Source: Pirellulales bacterium (GTDB lineage: Bacteria; Planctomycetota; Planctomycetia; Pirellulales; JANQPP01). Taken from it: 64,000 nucleotides of DNA. Below the pieces are notes generated by a model that did not search any database, had not been told where the DNA came from, and was given only the letters and a program-made list of their open reading frames with translations. Positions within the stretch are counted from its first letter, which is position 1, and every line of letters begins with the position of its first letter. The DNA lies in the NCBI GenBank assembly GCA_028289405.1, contig JANQPP010000144.1, positions 1 to 64,000 of the forward strand, written 5' to 3'. The position numbers and the translations under genes are program-made. Shown here one piece after another: positions 55,117 through 64,000 of the stretch.

Positions 55117-55298
55117 GAGCAGCATCTCCAGCGACTTTTCGAAATCTCCCGACGCATACCGTCACGTAGGGCATTTTGCAAAGCCGTGAAGAGAATTTCA
55201 AATCGTCATCTGGCAGGTCAGAGACATCCATGTCGAAGCATGCCCGGCATGGGTTGCATGGCCTCATTGAAGGCACACATCTTTCCACCGAATCGGGA

Positions 55299-55649
55299 TT
55301 ATCGCAGGTCGGCCACCACGGCGGTGCCGTAGGCCAACAGCTCGGCGGCACCGGGAGTCACGCTGCTGGTGGTGAATCGGACATTCACCACGGCGTTGGC
55401 GCCCATTTGTTCCGCTTGGTCGAGCATACGGGAAAGTGCCTCCCGCCGGGCGTCGATCAACAGCTCCGTGTACCCGCGGACTTCTCCACCGACCAAGGTC
55501 TTCAGTCCTGCCGCGATATCTCGACCGAAATTCTTCGTGCGGACGGTGTTTCCTTGCACGAGCCCCTTCACTTCCCGGACCACGTAGCCTGGCAAGTTTT
55601 CCGTACTGACCACAATCACCGCAGACTCCCGTGGCATAGCTGCAAGCAT
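55299..55649 (-). CDS. YbjQ-family protein
   Basis: The 116-residue protein matches the YbjQ/DUF74 family of pentameric small proteins with unknown function, proposed to bind heavy metals. Features are VVSTENLPGYVVREVKGLVQGNTVRTKN, GLKTLVGGEVRGYTELLIDARREAL and GANAVVNVRFTTSSV. ATG 55649 and ATG 55637 are both possible starts; neither has a strong ribosome site. Confidence 0.93.
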   Translation of the reverse strand: MLAAMPRESAVIVVSTENLPGYVVREVKGLVQGNTVRTKNFGRDIAAGLKTLVGGEVRGYTELLIDARREALSRMLDQAEQMGANAVVNVRFTTSSVTPGAAELLAYGTAVVADLR

Positions 55650-56022
55650 GGAATCGTAAAAAGCTTCTCCGGCGGACCAACGCCGGATCGCCTAAAGAGA
55701 TTGCCAGCTATTCGCCGTACGGCGGGGAAAATTGGAGGGATCTGAAAAAACTGGCAAGACAATCTCGCCGTCGTTTCCAGTCACTTGTCCGATTTCTTCT
55801 CATATTCGTCAAAGTCGACGCAGGCAGCAGCCGATACCACCACTGCCGATGACTCCTCGCCAACGGCAGCGCTTCGTGCGCGGCGGCGAACGGGGAGGGC
55901 AGAGGCCAGGGGGGGGACCTGGAGAAGTTGTCTGGCAAGCGCTCGTTTCCGCGCGCTGTCAGACGGTCGCATCCTGGATTGATCGCACCTTTGGCCGCGT
56001 CCTTCGCGAGGAGTCCGTATTG
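55650..56022. other. Upstream region of the TolC-family gene
   Basis: About 370 bases with an open plus-strand frame leading into the TolC-family gene, but the residues (Arg/Pro-rich) do not look like protein and a proper ribosome site with signal peptide starts at 56023. No clear promoter elements were seen. Confidence 0.45.
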
Positions 56023-58263
56023 ATGAGCCGGCAAGCCCGCTCTGTTTGGGTCGGTATTCTCTGCTTGGCGCTGCTCGCGCCCGGCTGCCATCCGGCCCAA
56101 CCTTTCTATCTCCACAACGACCACGACCTGTCGCACTACGTGGGCGTGGCCACGGACATCGAATACCCGGACGTGGACGCGGACACCCTCGTGGAGGTGG
56201 ATGCCGCATTGCCGCCGCTAACCGTGGAAAACACCGATTGGGAAAACACGTGGGACCTTCCGCTTGAGGAGGCCATCCGCACGGCACTCGCCAACAGTAA
56301 AGTCATCCGCAGCCTGGGAGGCCGGATCGGCAACGTGGACGGTGCGCCCGAGCAACTGCTCAGCGCCCCCACGCAGACGCCCTCCGTCTATGATCCCGCG
56401 CTCGAAGAGACAAATCCGGGCTTTTCTTCGTTCGCCCGGGCCGCTGGCGGGACGGGACGTGGTGCCGAAGCGGCGCTAGCCGAATTCGATGCCCAATTCG
56501 CCGCAAGCATGGTATGGAACCGCAACGACCGGCAAGTCAATACTCAGACCACGTTTGCCAACCTGTTCCAGCAAGTGCTTGAACAGGACCAAGGCACGTT
56601 CCAGGCCCAACTCAGCAAGACCAACGCCACCGGCGGCACGACCTTGCTACGGCATAATGTGCTTTACGATTTGAACAACAACCCCACTCGCGTGGAACCG
56701 AGCGACTACGACGTGAACTTCGAACTGGAAGTACGCCAGCCGTTCCTGCAAGGGGCGGGCACGGAGTTCAACCGTATCGCTGGTCCGAGCGCCATCGTGG
56801 GCAACAGCCGGGGCGTGGTCCTCTCCCGCATAAATACCGATATCACGCTGGCCGGCTTCGAGGCCAACGTGCGGGACTTCTTGGCGGAGGTGGAAGACGC
56901 TTACTGGGAACTGTACTTCGCCTACCACAACCTGGATGCCGTGAAGGCGGGGCAGGAAAGTGCGATGGCCACCTGGTCCAACGTGCAAGCCAAGAAAGTC
57001 CAAGGCATCGTCGGTGGTGATGCCGCCCAGGAAGCCCAAGCCCGTGAGCAGGTCTATCTGTTCCGCGCGCAGGTCGTGGAGGCGTTCAACTCCCTGTTGC
57101 GGTCGGAGTCCCGTCTGCGATACCTGATGGGCATCGCCTCCACGGATGGACGGCTGATCCGTCCCGCCGACACACCTACTGACGCCAAGGTCTATTTCGA
57201 CTGGCACGAGATCAAGAATGAAGCTCTGATCCGTTCGCCGGAACTGCGGCAACAGAAGTGGCGGATCAAACAGCAGGAGCTAGAGTTAGTCGCGGCCAAG
57301 AACTTCCTCCTGCCCCGTTTGGACGGCTTGGCCTTGTGGCGAGTGCGAGGTTTGGGGGACCAACTGCTCAGCTCCAACCGCAGCGGCAATGCGGGGCTGA
57401 CAAATAGCAGCGCTTACGAAACGCTTACCGAAGGGGAATTCACGGAATGGCAATTGGGCCTCACGATGTCCATGCCGCTCGGCTTCCGGCAGGAGCTGTC
57501 CAATATGCGGCATCAGCAGTTGGGGCTTGCCCGGCAGCGGAGCGTGCTGCAAGACATGGAATTGGAGATGATCTCCGCGCTGAGCGACAACATTCGTGAC
57601 ATTGACAGACACTATGAAGGCATGCAGGCCAACCTGAACCGCCGCAAGGCCGCACGAGAACAAGTCGATGCGGTGCAAGCCTTGTACGACGTGGGGACCG
57701 CCACGATCGATCTGCTGCTCGATGCCCAGCGGCGTCTCGCCGACGCGGAAGCCGCCTATTTCCGTTCGTTGGTCTCGTACAACCGCGCGATCACGACAGT
57801 TCACCGCACGAAGGGTTCGCTGTTGGAATACAACTCCGTGTACCTGTCCGAGGGGCCTTGGCCGGGCAAAGCCTATTTCGATGCACGACGTGAAGCAAGC
57901 AAGACAGATTCTAGTTACTATATGGATTATGGAGTCACACGGCCTGGCGTGATCAGCCGAGGGCCGGTGCAACAGGGAGCCCCGGTCGAAGGAGACGGCG
58001 AGGTCCTGTACGAGACGTACGATTCGGGCCAGCCGCTGCCGGAAGAAGTGCCGACTCCCACTCCTGCTCCCACGTCCGCGCTGCGCAACCAACCGTCGCG
58101 GTCCCAAATGGCTTCCCGCCACTTGGGTGAAGGAAAATTCCCTTGGGGGAATCTGGGCATGGAGGCACAAGCCGATACCGGCGCCATCAAAGGGCGCCAA
58201 GTGAGCCATCACCGCCCGCTGTCGAATCGCCATGCAACCAGCCCGCCTGCAACGCCTCGTTAA
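56023..58263 (+). CDS. TolC-family outer-membrane efflux lipoprotein
   Basis: The 746-residue protein has a lipoprotein signal with lipobox LAPGC (Cys22). It then shows the paired helical regions of TolC-like proteins: the first copy around residues 290-380 (EANVRDFLAEVEDAYWELYFAY) and the second around 490-620 (QLGLARQRSVLQDMELEMISALSDNIRDIDRHYEGMQ split across the helix, then VQALYDVGTATIDLLLDAQRRLADAE). TolC-type channels pair with inner-membrane pumps and adaptors, none of which are nearby. The C-terminal 120 residues are Pro/Gln-rich and disordered. ATG 56023 has GAGGAG 11 bases upstream. The gene's end overlaps the start of the WYL regulator by 32 bases. Confidence 0.87.
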   Translation: MSRQARSVWVGILCLALLAPGCHPAQPFYLHNDHDLSHYVGVATDIEYPDVDADTLVEVDAALPPLTVENTDWENTWDLPLEEAIRTALANSKVIRSLGGRIGNVDGAPEQLLSAPTQTPSVYDPALEETNPGFSSFARAAGGTGRGAEAALAEFDAQFAASMVWNRNDRQVNTQTTFANLFQQVLEQDQGTFQAQLSKTNATGGTTLLRHNVLYDLNNNPTRVEPSDYDVNFELEVRQPFLQGAGTEFNRIAGPSAIVGNSRGVVLSRINTDITLAGFEANVRDFLAEVEDAYWELYFAYHNLDAVKAGQESAMATWSNVQAKKVQGIVGGDAAQEAQAREQVYLFRAQVVEAFNSLLRSESRLRYLMGIASTDGRLIRPADTPTDAKVYFDWHEIKNEALIRSPELRQQKWRIKQQELELVAAKNFLLPRLDGLALWRVRGLGDQLLSSNRSGNAGLTNSSAYETLTEGEFTEWQLGLTMSMPLGFRQELSNMRHQQLGLARQRSVLQDMELEMISALSDNIRDIDRHYEGMQANLNRRKAAREQVDAVQALYDVGTATIDLLLDAQRRLADAEAAYFRSLVSYNRAITTVHRTKGSLLEYNSVYLSEGPWPGKAYFDARREASKTDSSYYMDYGVTRPGVISRGPVQQGAPVEGDGEVLYETYDSGQPLPEEVPTPTPAPTSALRNQPSRSQMASRHLGEGKFPWGNLGMEAQADTGAIKGRQVSHHRPLSNRHATSPPATPR

Positions 58264-59305
58264 GCTGATCGGGCTGCTGCAATCCAGCCGGGGGCACGAC
58301 TCGCTGGATCTGGCCCGGGCGACGGGCGTTTCACGACGGACCATCTTCCGTGACCTGGATGTGCTTAAACAGGCCGGAGTTCCCCTTGTCTATAATGAGA
58401 CGTTGCTGCGTTACCACATCCCCAACACGTATTATTTGCCTCCCACGAATTTCACCTACGAGGAGGCACTCTCGGTCGCGGTGCTGTGTCATGAACTCGG
58501 CGATAAGGAACAACTCCCTTTCTTTCAGCACGCGCGCACCGCCGTGCTCAAACTGGAGGGAGCGCTGACGGAAGAACTCCGTGAACAGTTGCAGCGGACG
58601 ATTCCCGCCATCAGTATCCGCCTGCCTCCTTCCAATCAGCTCGATGGGCAGCAGCGGCATTACGAGCAAATCCTGGATTCCATCGTGCAGCGGCAGGCCG
58701 TGCGTGTGGTGTACGGCTCGCTTACCGAATGGGAGGACATTCGCACCAAACTCAGCCCTTACTGCCTATGGCACAGCCGCCGGAGTTGGTATGTCATCGG
58801 GCGTTCCTCCTGGCACCGCGCCGTGAGGACCTTCAACTTGGGACGGATCAAATCACTGGAATCCACCAAGGACACGTTCCCCGTTCCCAAAGGCTTTTCG
58901 GTCGAGCGTTACCATCGCAACGCCTGGCACATGATGCCGGGCAAGGAGTATCAAGTCTGGATCCGTTTTCAGAAAATGATGGCGCAAAACGTAGCCGAAG
59001 TGCGCTGGCATCCCACGCAAGAAACCCGGCACAATCCCGATGGGACACTCGATTTCTTCGCCAAGGTTTCGGGGCTGCACGAGATCTGCTGGTGGATTCT
59101 CGGCTACGGCGACCGGGCCGAAGTGATTGAACCGCCCGAACTCCGGGCGCTCATCGCCCAACACGCGAAGAATCTCTACCAAATGTATCAACGCCGGGCT
59201 TCCAAAAAGGGCGGGCCACCGGCCCCACATTTTCCGGTGAAGAAAAAATCTCCCTCCAGGAAATCATCGCGGAACAGCAATGTCCGTCGTAAACGCAAGC
59301 CGTGA
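58232..59305 (+). CDS. WYL-domain transcriptional regulator
   Basis: The 357-residue protein starts with a winged helix-turn-helix (about residues 5-62; SLDLARATGVSRRTIFRDLDVL) and continues into a WYL domain (about 145-300) with PYCLWHSRRSWYVIGRSSWHRAVRTFNLGRIKSL. WYL domains are thought to bind ligands, often nucleic acid or signal molecules, and control transcription. The C-terminal 40 residues are a Lys/Arg/Ser-rich tail (PVKKKSPSRKSSRNSNVRRK). Start ATG 58232 lies inside the TolC-family gene, so the pair is likely coupled. The regulated genes are not evident. Confidence 0.9.
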   Translation: MQPARLQRLVKLIGLLQSSRGHDSLDLARATGVSRRTIFRDLDVLKQAGVPLVYNETLLRYHIPNTYYLPPTNFTYEEALSVAVLCHELGDKEQLPFFQHARTAVLKLEGALTEELREQLQRTIPAISIRLPPSNQLDGQQRHYEQILDSIVQRQAVRVVYGSLTEWEDIRTKLSPYCLWHSRRSWYVIGRSSWHRAVRTFNLGRIKSLESTKDTFPVPKGFSVERYHRNAWHMMPGKEYQVWIRFQKMMAQNVAEVRWHPTQETRHNPDGTLDFFAKVSGLHEICWWILGYGDRAEVIEPPELRALIAQHAKNLYQMYQRRASKKGGPPAPHFPVKKKSPSRKSSRNSNVRRKRKP

Positions 59306-59353
59306 GGGGTTGGTTCTGCGCCGAGCCGTACCGACGAAATACTCCCCTCTCTA

Positions 59354-60661
59354 TTACTCTTTTGTGCCTCGCAGGTGCCGATCGGCGAAGTCGAGATATC
59401 GCTTCCAGTCGTAACTTGTCACGTCGTGCTCGCCCGTGCGGATATGGTAGCCTATCTTCCGGCCCACCGGCTGATTGACCTTCGGCATCTCCTCCACGCC
59501 CAGGCCATCGGTCCCCAACAATAAGTAAACCGGCTCGGCATGTTTCACGGAGAGGAACTCTCCACGCGGATCGGCCCACAAATCTTTCGCCGCGCTGGCC
59601 ACGTACACGGGCCGAGGGGCGATGAGAGCGATCAATTCGTGCTGGTCCACGGGGAGCGCGTCTTCGTTATCGTTATATTGATTGAAGTTGTCGCAAAACC
59701 AGTGGGGAAAGGAGTCATTGATCCGGCCCACCGTCTCGCCGAAACGCCGTCGACTGAGAGCCGCTCCGCCGCAGCCGGAGTTGTTGGAAATCACCAGGGC
59801 AAAACGCGGGTCACTGGCTCCCGCCCAGAGTGCCGTTTTCCCCAGACGGGAATGCCCGATCACGGCTACCCGCTGTTGGTCGATGCTTTCATCCGTTTCG
59901 AAATAGTCCAGGGCTCGGCTCAGCCCCCAGGCCCAAGCCCCGATCGAACCCCATTCGTCTGGCGCGGGATGCGTTTCGCCTTGCTGGTAGAACAAGGGAT
60001 GCACGCCATTTTGAAAGCCATCGTCGAAATCGGGGTCGATATCGCCGTAGTAAATCGTCGCCAGTCCGTAGCCCCGCTGCAGAATCATCTCCACCTGCCA
60101 CCGGCTGGCGGCATTTCCTCGTGATTCCTCGGAGGCCTGCTCCGGCTGGCTGCCGCGTGCGGTCCGGCCCCGCCCCCATACCTGAGCCAGCGAGATTCCT
60201 GGGTCGGCATGAACCGTGTGATTCCCGCGAAAATTGAGGCCCAAAAACATCGGCACGGATTTGTCGGCATCACGGGGCAAGTAGATGAGCATCTTCATTT
60301 GCGGAGCGTCTTCCTCCGGGCCGAAGCGGACGATGACTTCCTTTCGCACCGCCAGTCCGCCCAACGCCTCCGTGTCCCGAGATTGTTCCTCGAAGTTGAG
60401 ATGCTCGGGCGGGGAGGGCATCTTGCCATACACGTGTTTCTCAAACAGCCGCACCAATTCGGGGCGACGCTGTGTCTTCCAAGTCTCCGCGTCCTCCACC
60501 GCTTCGCCACTCTCCATCACCAGCGGATCGGGCAGTTCATAGTCGGGGACATTTTCTTCATCGTAATTGGGCTGAAAGGATTGCGACGAAGCGCTTTCGG
60601 ATAGGCACATCAGCAGCATTCCTCCCCACACGAAAACCGATAAACGCAAGCGAAGCATCAT
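59354..60661 (-). CDS. CE15-type glucuronoyl esterase
   Basis: The 435-residue protein has a signal peptide (about 1-27). The nucleophile region [14 protein letters not shown] corresponds to the GCSRxGKxA consensus of carbohydrate esterase family 15 with histidine in place of cysteine. Downstream, [38 protein letters not shown] and [16 protein letters not shown] (catalytic histidine) complete the pattern. CE15 enzymes break the ester link between lignin alcohols and glucuronoxylan. Bacterial members may have other substrates. Start ATG 60661 is followed by a second ATG; the extension to 60760 lacks support. Confidence 0.86.
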   Translation of the reverse strand: MMLRLRLSVFVWGGMLLMCLSESASSQSFQPNYDEENVPDYELPDPLVMESGEAVEDAETWKTQRRPELVRLFEKHVYGKMPSPPEHLNFEEQSRDTEALGGLAVRKEVIVRFGPEEDAPQMKMLIYLPRDADKSVPMFLGLNFRGNHTVHADPGISLAQVWGRGRTARGSQPEQASEESRGNAASRWQVEMILQRGYGLATIYYGDIDPDFDDGFQNGVHPLFYQQGETHPAPDEWGSIGAWAWGLSRALDYFETDESIDQQRVAVIGHSRLGKTALWAGASDPRFALVISNNSGCGGAALSRRRFGETVGRINDSFPHWFCDNFNQYNDNEDALPVDQHELIALIAPRPVYVASAAKDLWADPRGEFLSVKHAEPVYLLLGTDGLGVEEMPKVNQPVGRKIGYHIRTGEHDVTSYDWKRYLDFADRHLRGTKE

Positions 60662-60842
60662 GGGCGTGATCCCTGTTGTTGGTTGGACAGGCGGCGTGAT
60701 TGGTGGTTCAAGCTGCCATCTTCTGGATTCCGTGTGTAATTTGCAAACGAAAACCGACATGCTGGTTCCCGCACGCCGCGGCGGCTACGCTGGGGATTCA
60801 CGACATTCCCCCATCGATACCGAGCAAGTAAGGATTCAGAAC

Positions 60843-61625
60843 GTGGGAGAACTATCGGGCCGGTCGGCCATCGTCACCGGCGGCGGATCGGGGATTGGCC
60901 GCGCCACGGCGTTGCTGCTAGCGCGGCTCGGTGCCTCGGTGTACGTGGGCGATCTGCGAATTCCCGACGAAACGCGGGAACTGTTTTCCGAGCAGGATAT
61001 CAGCTTTCGAAAAATCGACGTGCGGCGTGAATCCGAGGTGGCCGTGCTGGTGGAAGTGGCCACGGAAACGACAGGCCGCATCGACATCCTGGTGAACAAC
61101 GCTGGCGTCGGCCTGGTACGGCCTATCACCGAGGTCAGTGAGGAGGAATGGGACCGCTGCCTGGACACGAACCTAAAATCCGCGTTTCTCTGCTGTAAAC
61201 ACGCGATTCCCCGCATGCGGCCCGAGGGCGGGGCCATCGTGAATGTCTCCAGCAACGCCGGACTCTTGCCCCGCGCCCATGATCCCGTTTACTCCATCAG
61301 CAAGGGAGCCCTCGTCGCGCTGACCAAGAGCCTGGCCCTCTGTCACTCGGTGGACCGCATCCGCGTCAACGCTGTCTGCCCGGGCCCCGTGCAAGACACC
61401 GGCATGATGAACGCGGACCTGGACGCGGCGGACGATCGTGAGGCGACCCGGCGGCAATTCATCTCGGCCAGCCCGTTGGCCCAGGCTTGCGGACGGATGA
61501 TCACGCCCGAGGAGGTAGCCCAATCCATTGCCTATCTGGTCAGCGACGCGGCGCAACTGGTCACTGGCACCTGCGTGGCCATCGACGGTGGCAAATCCCT
61601 GGGCGTCCCGCCCAAGTTGGAGTGA
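60843..61625 (+). CDS. Short-chain dehydrogenase/reductase
   Basis: The 260-residue protein has the classical SDR pattern: VTGGGSGIGRA (dinucleotide binding), VNNAGVGL, catalytic Ser in NVSSNAG, YSISK (Tyr-Lys), then CPGPVQDTGM, and IDGGKSLG at the C-terminus. The substrate is unknown. The start is GTG 60843 with AAGGA about 9 bases upstream; longer in-frame forms exist (ATG 60759) but add residues that do not fit the family. A 122-residue gene follows by 13 bases. Confidence 0.9.
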   Translation: MGELSGRSAIVTGGGSGIGRATALLLARLGASVYVGDLRIPDETRELFSEQDISFRKIDVRRESEVAVLVEVATETTGRIDILVNNAGVGLVRPITEVSEEEWDRCLDTNLKSAFLCCKHAIPRMRPEGGAIVNVSSNAGLLPRAHDPVYSISKGALVALTKSLALCHSVDRIRVNAVCPGPVQDTGMMNADLDAADDREATRRQFISASPLAQACGRMITPEEVAQSIAYLVSDAAQLVTGTCVAIDGGKSLGVPPKLE

Positions 61626-61638
61626 GGGAAGAATTCCC

Positions 61639-62007
61639 GTGTCCGAGGACGTCCCATTTCCCACGGTGACTGTCACCGATTCCGGTTTCACACTCTCGGG
61701 CGGCTATCGAGAAGCGACTGCCGTGCGGTGGAGCGATGTCGTGGAGATCGTGGCCTACAAGTTCGATGCGTGGACGTATGATGTCATCTGCCTCGGTTTT
61801 CGATTGGATGGCAGCGATTCATACATCGAAGTCGCAAAGCACTGCCTCGGCTACAAGAGTTTTCTCAAAGCCGTGGAAACAAAGTTCCCGCTCAAGAAAG
61901 GCTGGTGGAGCCAAGTGGTGTCACCTCCGTTCGCGACGAACTGGATGACCATTTGGGGTTCCTCCCCTCCAACGCAAGACGATGAGCACACCACTTCCCG
62001 TGGCTGA
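61639..62007 (+). CDS. Small protein of unknown function linked to the SDR gene
   Basis: The 122-residue protein starts with GTG at 61639, with AGGGAAG about 7 bases ahead and only 13 bases after the SDR stop. It has a beta-rich core (VRWSDVVEIVAYKFDAWTY, DVICLGFRLDGSDSYIEV) and a Trp-rich C-terminal part (KKGWWSQVV, NWMTIWGSS). No signal peptide or motif is recognised. It could be a PH-like or immunity-type small domain, which is a guess. Confidence 0.65.
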   Translation: MSEDVPFPTVTVTDSGFTLSGGYREATAVRWSDVVEIVAYKFDAWTYDVICLGFRLDGSDSYIEVAKHCLGYKSFLKAVETKFPLKKGWWSQVVSPPFATNWMTIWGSSPPTQDDEHTTSRG

Positions 62008-62223
62008 ATCAAATGGCTTATCGGCTCCGGTTTTCACTGGGTGAGGCTTGCAACGCCTGGGCAGGCATAGGAAGATACAGGAGACAATGGGGTTACGTAG
62101 CCAGTGTGAGTCAAAACAGCGCAAGTTTGGCTGCGCCCCACCTCAATGCACTTGAGTTCCTCCCGCCTTGGGTGCCTGCCCGGGCCGAATCCATACCGTG
62201 AACAAATGTAGGAGTACGATCCC

Positions 62224-63513
62224 GTGACCGAACGACCCTCCACCACCCGCCGACAATTCCTCAAGACCTCGGCGGCAGCCGCCGCGGCACCCACGATTGT
62301 CCCGGCCACCGCCTTCGGCAAACGCAACCATCCCGCGCCAAGTGACCGTGTCGTGGTCGGCTCCATCGGCGTGGGAGACTTGGGGCGAAGGCACCATCTT
62401 CGAAACCGGCTACTGCCGAACAAGCGGATCGAAGTCGCTGCCGTGTGTGATGTGGACCGTAACCACCGCAACATGGCCGCCCAAATCGCTTACGAACGGA
62501 CAGGCCGGCAGGTCGGCATTTATCGGGACTTTCGGGATCTCTGCGATCGCAAGGATATTGACGCCGTGCTGATCGCCACGCCCGACCACTGGCACGCCCT
62601 CACCGCTATCTGCGCCATGGAAGCGGGCAAGGATGTGTACTGCGAGAAGCCGCTGACGCTGACTATCGACGAAGGCAAAAAGATGGTCGAGACCGCGCGG
62701 CGCTACGGAACGGTGTTCCAGACGGGTAGCCAGCAGCGGTCGAACCGCCGCTTCCGCCATGCCTGCGAATTGGTGCGAAACAAGATGATCGGCGATCTAG
62801 TCCGCGTCGATACGCACATCGGCACCATCGGATCGGGTGATTGGCAGCCGGTCACCACGCCTCCGCCGGAACTGGACTGGAACTTCTGGCTCGGCCCAGC
62901 ACCTTACGCCGACTACGCACCAAACCGGGTGCACTATCAATTCCGCTGGTTCAGCGATTACTCTGGTGGCAAGATGACCGACTGGGGCGCCCACCACAAC
63001 GATATCGCCCAATGGGGCATCGGCGCCGACGGTTCCGGTCCCGTGAAAGTCGAAGGAACCGGAACGTTCCACGAAAACGGCCCGCATGACGTGCCGGGCG
63101 ATTTCGACGTCAAGTACACCTACGCCAACGGCGTGGAACTGCACTGCCACGGGGCAGGCGAGAATGGCGCCAAGTTCACCGGCACCGATGGCTGGGTGTT
63201 CGTGAATCGCGGCAAGATCGAGTGCTCCAATCCAGAACTCATCTCGGACGAGTTCGAATTTGCCTCGGATGCCGTGCGACTGTACGAAAGCCATGACCAT
63301 CATGAAAACTGGCTCGACTGCATCGCCAGCCGCGAACGCTGCATCTGCGATGTGGAAATCGGACATCGCTCATGCACGATCTGCCACCTGGGCAATATCG
63401 CCATCAAGCTGGGCCGCGAATTGCACTGGGACCCGAAGGCCGAAATGTTCGAGGGAGACGAACAGGCCAACGGCATGGTCCGCAAGCCGATGCGGGCACC
63501 ATGGCACGTTTAG
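62224..63513 (+). CDS. Twin-arginine exported Gfo/Idh/MocA-family oxidoreductase
   Basis: The 429-residue protein starts with a twin-arginine signal (TTRRQFLKTSAAAAAAP). The NAD(P)-binding domain has VVVGSIGVGDLGRRHH, AVCDVD, IDAVLIATPDHWHA and CEKPLT (EKP motif), followed by the C-terminal alpha/beta domain (about 165-425; GGKMTDWGAHHNDIAQWG). Such exported oxidoreductases are abundant in planctomycetes and act on sugars or polyols. The start is GTG 62224 with TAGGAG about 9 bases upstream. The next gene starts 72 bases downstream. Confidence 0.92.
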   Translation: MTERPSTTRRQFLKTSAAAAAAPTIVPATAFGKRNHPAPSDRVVVGSIGVGDLGRRHHLRNRLLPNKRIEVAAVCDVDRNHRNMAAQIAYERTGRQVGIYRDFRDLCDRKDIDAVLIATPDHWHALTAICAMEAGKDVYCEKPLTLTIDEGKKMVETARRYGTVFQTGSQQRSNRRFRHACELVRNKMIGDLVRVDTHIGTIGSGDWQPVTTPPPELDWNFWLGPAPYADYAPNRVHYQFRWFSDYSGGKMTDWGAHHNDIAQWGIGADGSGPVKVEGTGTFHENGPHDVPGDFDVKYTYANGVELHCHGAGENGAKFTGTDGWVFVNRGKIECSNPELISDEFEFASDAVRLYESHDHHENWLDCIASRERCICDVEIGHRSCTICHLGNIAIKLGRELHWDPKAEMFEGDEQANGMVRKPMRAPWHV

Positions 63514-63585
63514 GAAATATTCATTATTCACGGCCAGCATTCCGGCCTTGAGCTTTCATACAAATCAAACAAAGATTGGTGAACC

Positions 63586-64000
63586 ATGCCAGATATTAAA
63601 GCAATCCTCGAAAAACTCGATTCGGGCGACCAAACCGAAGTCTATAAGGCGAACTTGGCTCTCTTTCAGTATGTCCATGAATTAGGCGGCAGCGGCAAGG
63701 AGGAGGCCCGTGCCGAGCTGGCTGAAAAGCTCGCCACGGCGCTCACCGCGACGAAAGAGCAGGATGAAAATCAACGCCGCAGGAACGCGCCGCCCAGCCA
63801 CGTACATACGGTGGATACCCGCAACCGCCTGTGCCGGGCGCTCAGCCTGCTCGGCGGCGAGGCGGCCACGGATGCCTTGGCACACTGCCTGAAACACTTC
63901 GATTGCCGTGAAATGGCTCGCTGGGCGCTCGACCGTCTCTCTGGCAGTGCATCCACCGAATTGCTGATCAAAGCGGCCACGGAAGGGATTGGCGAGGAGT
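63586..64000 (+). CDS. HEAT-like repeat protein, N-terminal part (runs off the window)
   Basis: The visible 138 residues start at ATG 63586 and form helical repeats with leucine/alanine patterns (for example LCRALSLLGGEATDALAHCLKHF, MARWALDRLSGSASTELLIKA), which look like HEAT/PBS-lyase repeats. No signal peptide is seen. The spacing from the oxidoreductase is 72 bases in the same direction. The rest lies beyond the window. Confidence 0.7.
   Translation, partial: MPDIKAILEKLDSGDQTEVYKANLALFQYVHELGGSGKEEARAELAEKLATALTATKEQDENQRRRNAPPSHVHTVDTRNRLCRALSLLGGEAATDALAHCLKHFDCREMARWALDRLSGSASTELLIKAATEGIGEE

Overview
The window looks like a chromosomal segment of a planctomycete (Planctomycetota, probably a Pirellulales-type bacterium). 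This is inferred from gene content. There are secreted DUF1080 and DUF6807 proteins, a type I sulfatase, a CE15 esterase, a Gfo/Idh oxidoreductase and a glycosylasparaginase with twin-arginine signals, a PEP-CTERM protein, haem-motif proteins of planctomycete style, and several hypotheticals I know only as planctomycete-type. The DNA is moderately GC-rich, genes lie on both strands in short operons, and I see no phage, insertion sequence, CRISPR array or rRNA. It reads as ordinary core plus lifestyle chromosome.

Layout. 1-7.1 kb: end of RNase PH, a twin-arginine glycosylasparaginase, an alpha/beta hydrolase, then on the minus strand a tight cimA-valS pair (isoleucine precursor synthesis and valyl-tRNA charging) preceded by a terminator hairpin that may be an attenuator. 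7.8-10.8 kb: a double-PAS histidine kinase, its single-domain response regulator and a PEP-CTERM protein. 10.9-16.5 kb: acetyl-CoA synthetase, a DUF6807-DUF1080 fusion and a PHP metallohydrolase. 16.6-23.1 kb: a six-gene plus-strand run, a molybdate-type ABC importer with a duplicated binding protein followed by an uncharacterised secreted Cys-protein, an FtsX-type permease and a LolD-type ATPase. 23.3-27.7 kb: two large multidomain exported proteins with haem motifs (ankyrin/cyclase-fold and redoxin/copper-monooxygenase-like). 27.8 kb: tRNA-Gly(CCC). 28-31.8 kb: a serine hydrolase of the beta-lactamase fold and a coupled sufU-sufS pair. 31.8-36.7 kb: a minus-strand envelope-lipid cluster with several overlapping genes (GT4 glycosyltransferase, acyltransferase, CdsA, M50 protease, SGNH hydrolase). 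37.3-45.3 kb: LRR protein, GlsB/YeaQ protein, epimerase, sialidase, hypotheticals and a phosphodiesterase-like protein. 45.3-47.9 kb: rhodanese and UvrD/PcrA helicase, overlapping. 48.1-55.6 kb: double DUF1080 protein, thioredoxin/CAP-like protein, two hypotheticals, sulfatase, YbjQ. 56-64 kb: TolC-family lipoprotein overlapping a WYL regulator, CE15 esterase, SDR, a small hypothetical, Gfo/Idh oxidoreductase and the start of a HEAT-like protein.

Functionally the window combines housekeeping (RNase PH, ValRS, CimA, Acs, SufSU, CdsA, UvrD) with an exported set for breaking down complex glycans (sialidase, sulfatase, CE15 esterase, glycosylasparaginase, DUF1080 proteins). The most interesting unexplained items are the Mod/Cys-protein/FtsX run, the ankyrin-haem-cyclase protein with its redoxin-haem neighbour, and the hairpin upstream of cimA-valS.
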